A DNA stretch of 64,000 bases from Marimicrobium sp913061115 (GTDB lineage: Bacteria; Pseudomonadota; Gammaproteobacteria; Pseudomonadales; Halieaceae). A program made the position numbers and the translations under genes. A model generated the notes under the pieces. That model worked only from the letters and a program-made list of their open reading frames with translations. It was not told the DNA's origin and did no database searches. Shown here one piece after another: positions 61,390 to 64,000 of the stretch. Position 1 is the stretch's first letter; the number at the start of each line of letters is the position of its first letter. The stretch lies in the NCBI RefSeq assembly GCF_047729875.1, contig NZ_CP159826.1, forward strand, positions 3,596,001 to 3,660,000, in the 5' to 3' direction.

Positions 61390-62574
61390 ATGTTCAGACA
61401 AACGCACATCATTTTTTGTCATGCTGGCTTTTTCTTGGCTTATATGGTGGTTGCGCTTTTGACGTCTGCCAGCGCCCAAGCGAAGGAGTATTCTATTGAT
61501 TATAATGTGTCTGGTGGAGCGAGCTACAACGACAACGAAGGGTTAAGCGCAAAGGATGAGAGGGCAACGTCCGGCGTCCGAATTGCTCTTCCCATCAGTT
61601 TTAAGATGCGCGGCGACCAAGTAACTGCCTCATTTTTAAGCGAGCTGAAATCTTACAAGTTTGATGACAGCGGATACGACAGTAATGACCAGAATTTCGA
61701 AAGCAATGCTGCCTATCAACTGGAGCTCGGCTCCGTGAGCGGCATGGCGGGCTATATGCGCGGTTCAACTCTAGGCACTGAGTTTCTTGACACCGGTCGT
61801 ATAGGAGGCGTAGCTACGCGCGTCGAACGTGCAACTGCTGGAGGCAACGGTACTTATTTTTTGACAGAGAAAAGTCGGGCCTACGTCGCTTTAAACTATG
61901 TACAAACGGACTATGCAAGTCCTCGCTACATAGGCGGCACAATTATTAACAGCGGTTTTGGCGCAGCCCATCAGTGGACCGAAAGAACCTCGCTATCGCT
62001 GGGAGGCAACGTTTCGCGCTACCAAAGCAATGCCGACCGACAGACAACATCAGACATCATTGGCTCGCGGGCGGGTTTCAAATCCGTACTTTCGGAAAAC
62101 TTGGATGTGGCCCTCACTGGCGGCATATCGTATGTAACGACCTCATTCGCTACCAATTCGGCCATGTCTCGCCCAGATTCCGACACTACTGCATATGTTG
62201 TTAACGGGGCCGTCAACTACAGGCAAGAGCGATATTCGTTGTCGGCGACTTTGGCGAGAAGTCTCAGGCCTACAGGCAATGGCGACCTGAACATATTCGA
62301 CCAAGTGAACATCACCTATCGCTATCAATTATCAGACCTGAGCGGCTTCAACGCAAGCCTTCTGGGCGGTAACACCGAAGCCTTAGAAGGCTCTATCGAT
62401 AATGACCGCAGGTTTGCACAAATCGGTTTAGGCATAAGTTATAGGTTAGCGCCGTCCTGGTCCGTATCTAGCAACTATAGATATCGTTATCAGGATAATG
62501 GCCGCGCGGCCCAGGCTAACGCCCTGGAAATTAGGCTGGTTTTCAATCCCAAGGAATATATTTGGTCTCGTTGA
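61390..62574 (+). CDS. Outer-membrane beta-barrel protein of the polysaccharide locus
   Basis: 394 residues from the ATG at 61390, giving a signal peptide (about 1-31, ending SAQA). The rest alternates polar and hydrophobic residues in the manner of a beta-barrel and ends in aromatic strands (NALEIRLVFNPKEYIW). It resembles the family annotated as PEP-CTERM-associated or EpsL-like barrels, which sit beside an export protein and a chain-length protein, as here. No ribosome-binding site is strong; a TTG at 61366 right after the previous stop is an alternative start. Likely the outer-membrane pore or an accessory of it. Confidence 0.8.
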   Translation: MFRQTHIIFCHAGFFLAYMVVALLTSASAQAKEYSIDYNVSGGASYNDNEGLSAKDERATSGVRIALPISFKMRGDQVTASFLSELKSYKFDDSGYDSNDQNFESNAAYQLELGSVSGMAGYMRGSTLGTEFLDTGRIGGVATRVERATAGGNGTYFLTEKSRAYVALNYVQTDYASPRYIGGTIINSGFGAAHQWTERTSLSLGGNVSRYQSNADRQTTSDIIGSRAGFKSVLSENLDVALTGGISYVTTSFATNSAMSRPDSDTTAYVVNGAVNYRQERYSLSATLARSLRPTGNGDLNIFDQVNITYRYQLSDLSGFNASLLGGNTEALEGSIDNDRRFAQIGLGISYRLAPSWSVSSNYRYRYQDNGRAAQANALEIRLVFNPKEYIWSR

Positions 62575-62625
62575 CCGGGCAGCTACTTCCTGAGAACTTC
62601 AATGTAAAAATGGAAATCGCGTTTA

Positions 62626-64000
62626 ATGAATAGTGAAGAAGAATATGTAAAGTCCACAGATGACTATATTGCCATGCTCACGCGGCGCAAATGGGCGATG
62701 GGTATACCCGCGGTTGTTATTTTTGCATTGGCAATAATTTTGGCCTTTGGCTTACCCCCTTCCTACCAATCACAGGCCACGATTCTGATTCAACAGCAGG
62801 CCGTGGCCAATAACTTTGTGCAAAGTAGTGTTACCAGCTTTGCCGCACAACAGGTGCAGACCATTAGTCAGAGAGTACTGACTGTCGCTAACATCGGCAC
62901 AATTGTCAAAGAGTATGATTTGTATGGACAGTCAGGCGCCGAGGCTGGCTCCCGCCTTCCCGGCACTGAACTGGCATTACTGTTTCGTGAAGACATGGAC
63001 ATGGAACTGGTTAGCGCCGATGTAATGGACCCTAGGACTGGCAAGCCGACAGAGGTGACGATCGCATTCACGCTTGCATTTAAGGCGAGATCCGCGCGAA
63101 GCGCGCAGAAGGTTGCCAATAAGCTGGTGACCCTCTTCTTGAACGAAAATCTCGATATCCGCACCGACCAGGCCAGCAGCACTGCAGATTTTTTCGAAAT
63201 GGAGGGCCAGCGATTAGATCGCGATGTGCTAGACTTCAGTCAACAACTCGCTGAATTCAAAGTGCTGAATGAAGGCAGCCTGCCGCAGCTGTATCAATAT
63301 AACCTGAACCTACTTGAGAGAACCTCACAGCAGCTCTCTACAGCGGATCTGCGGTTACAAGAATTATACAAACGTGAAATTGAGCTTGCCTCAAGACTCG
63401 CACAGTTGAGTCCTTTTTCTCCAGTTGTGCTGCCAACGGGAGAGATCGTACTGAGTGACGATGATAGGTTAAAGGCTGCTCAGTCGGACTATCGTCGCAA
63501 ATCCGCGATATACAATGATAGCCACCCGGATGTGGTTCGGCTTTACCGTGAGATACAGGCACTACAGGCGGAGTTGGGTGTAGAAACAGACATAGAGGAT
63601 TTGCGGCAGCAACTGCAGAGGCAGAAACGACACCTTAGTGAATTACAGGGCAAATATCTGGATGGTCATCAGGACATTAGGAACACCCAGCAGGTAATCA
63701 GCCAGCTGGAAGCCAGTATTAGAGCTGCCGGAAATGCTACCGCTGTAAATTATACCCCCGAGGCTGACAATCCGGCCTACGTCTTGTTGAGCACTCAACT
63801 AGATGCTATAGCATCAGAGGCCCTGTCCGTTAGCAAACTGAAAATCGAATTGCAGGAAAAGGCGAACCGCTACGAGGAGATAATAAAACGCGCGCCCGAT
63901 GTAGAAAAGGATTACGAAGCTCTGTTGCGCGAATACACACTCGCCACTAACAAGGCTCAAGACACCAAGAGAAAACAGCAAGACGCACAGATGTCCAAAA
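62626..64000 (+). CDS. Chain-length determinant (Wzz/GNVR family) protein, 5' part
   Basis: 458 codons without a stop; the 3' end is beyond the window. A membrane helix near 27-47 (IPAVVIFALAIILAFGL), the Wzz N-terminal domain (about 10-110), a long periplasmic coiled-coil section (about 190-420, with HPDVVRLYREIQALQAELG shortened here to HPDVVRLYREI) and the GNVR-type block VEKDYEALLREY near 426-437. TGGAAA lies upstream of the ATG. It sets polysaccharide chain length with a cytoplasmic tyrosine kinase, which would be expected just outside. Resembles the chain-length proteins of XrtA-type loci. Confidence 0.9.
   Translation, partial: MNSEEEYVKSTDDYIAMLTRRKWAMGIPAVVIFALAIILAFGLPPSYQSQATILIQQQAVANNFVQSSVTSFAAQQVQTISQRVLTVANIGTIVKEYDLYGQSGAEAGSRLPGTELALLFREDMDMELVSADVMDPRTGKPTEVTIAFTLAFKARSARSAQKVANKLVTLFLNENLDIRTDQASSTADFFEMEGQRLDRDVLDFSQQLAEFKVLNEGSLPQLYQYNLNLLERTSQQLSTADLRLQELYKREIELASRLAQLSPFSPVVLPTGEIVLSDDDRLKAAQSDYRRKSAIYNDSHPDVVRLYREIQALQAELGVETDIEDLRQQLQRQKRHLSELQGKYLDGHQDIRNTQQVISQLEASIRAAGNATAVNYTPEADNPAYVLLSTQLDAIASEALSVSKLKIELQEKANRYEEIIKRAPDVEKDYEALLREYTLATNKAQDTKRKQQDAQMSK

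Overview
The window reads as ordinary chromosome of a free-living, aerobic, probably marine gammaproteobacterium. Gene order follows Pseudomonas in many places: tkt-epd-pgk-fba, metK-ahcY-metF, gshB-tonB-yqgE-ruvX, pilTU/yggS-proC-yggT-metX-metW, argB-pyrE-crc-rph, oxyR-recG. An E. coli-type slmA sits between argB and pyrE, and a TonB receptor is paired with a TPR-sulfotransferase. Together these suggest the Cellvibrionales/Halieaceae (OM60/NOR5) neighbourhood. That placement is inferred from synteny, not from a marker search. About 65 protein genes are packed tightly. I saw no tRNA, rRNA, insertion sequence, prophage or CRISPR array.

Layout. 0-6 kb: 5' part of a D-2-hydroxyglutarate dehydrogenase-type FAD oxidase divergent from serA, then a TonB-dependent receptor, an intrinsic terminator and a TPR-sulfotransferase. 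6-12.5 kb (minus): tkt, epd, pgk, fba and an alpha/beta hydrolase. 12.5-18 kb (plus): a SAM-cycle block (sahR, metK, ahcY, metF) led by a perfect 32-bp palindrome, then rsmE. 18-24.5 kb: membrane esterase, gshB, TonB-like transducer, yqgE, ruvX, and the pilT/pilU twitching ATPases. 24.6-31 kb: yggS, proC, yggT, metX, metW, a DUF4426 gene, rdgB, hemW, trmB. 31-36 kb: a DUF423 gene, rpoH preceded by a perfect CIRCE element, and ftsY-ftsE-ftsX. 35.7-48 kb: rsmD, coaD, mutM, rpmB-rpmG, radC, coaBC, algC, argB, slmA, pyrE, a Crc-like protein, rph, yicC, gmk, rpoZ. 48-60 kb: spoT, ridA, an epimerase, oxyR, recG, a DUF1415 gene, a rubredoxin/rubredoxin-reductase fusion, ubiC, ubiA, an acyltransferase, yaaA. 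From 60.8 kb an exopolysaccharide export locus begins (export protein, outer-membrane beta-barrel, Wzz-type chain-length protein) and runs off the window.

Regulation is where the window is most informative. The sahR operator overlaps a good -35, and the deduced transcription start falls on the ATG, so the regulator may be autoregulated and leaderless. The rpoH promoter region carries a textbook HrcA operator, which would put the heat-shock sigma factor under the HrcA repressor. The Crc homologue has lost several exonuclease III catalytic residues, and its ribosome-binding site lies partly in a hairpin. The usual dut gene is missing between coaBC and algC.

I did not find a wholly new multi-gene system. 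The candidates most worth following are HrcA control of rpoH, the SahR circuit, and the recurrent but unexplained TonB receptor/sulfotransferase pairing.
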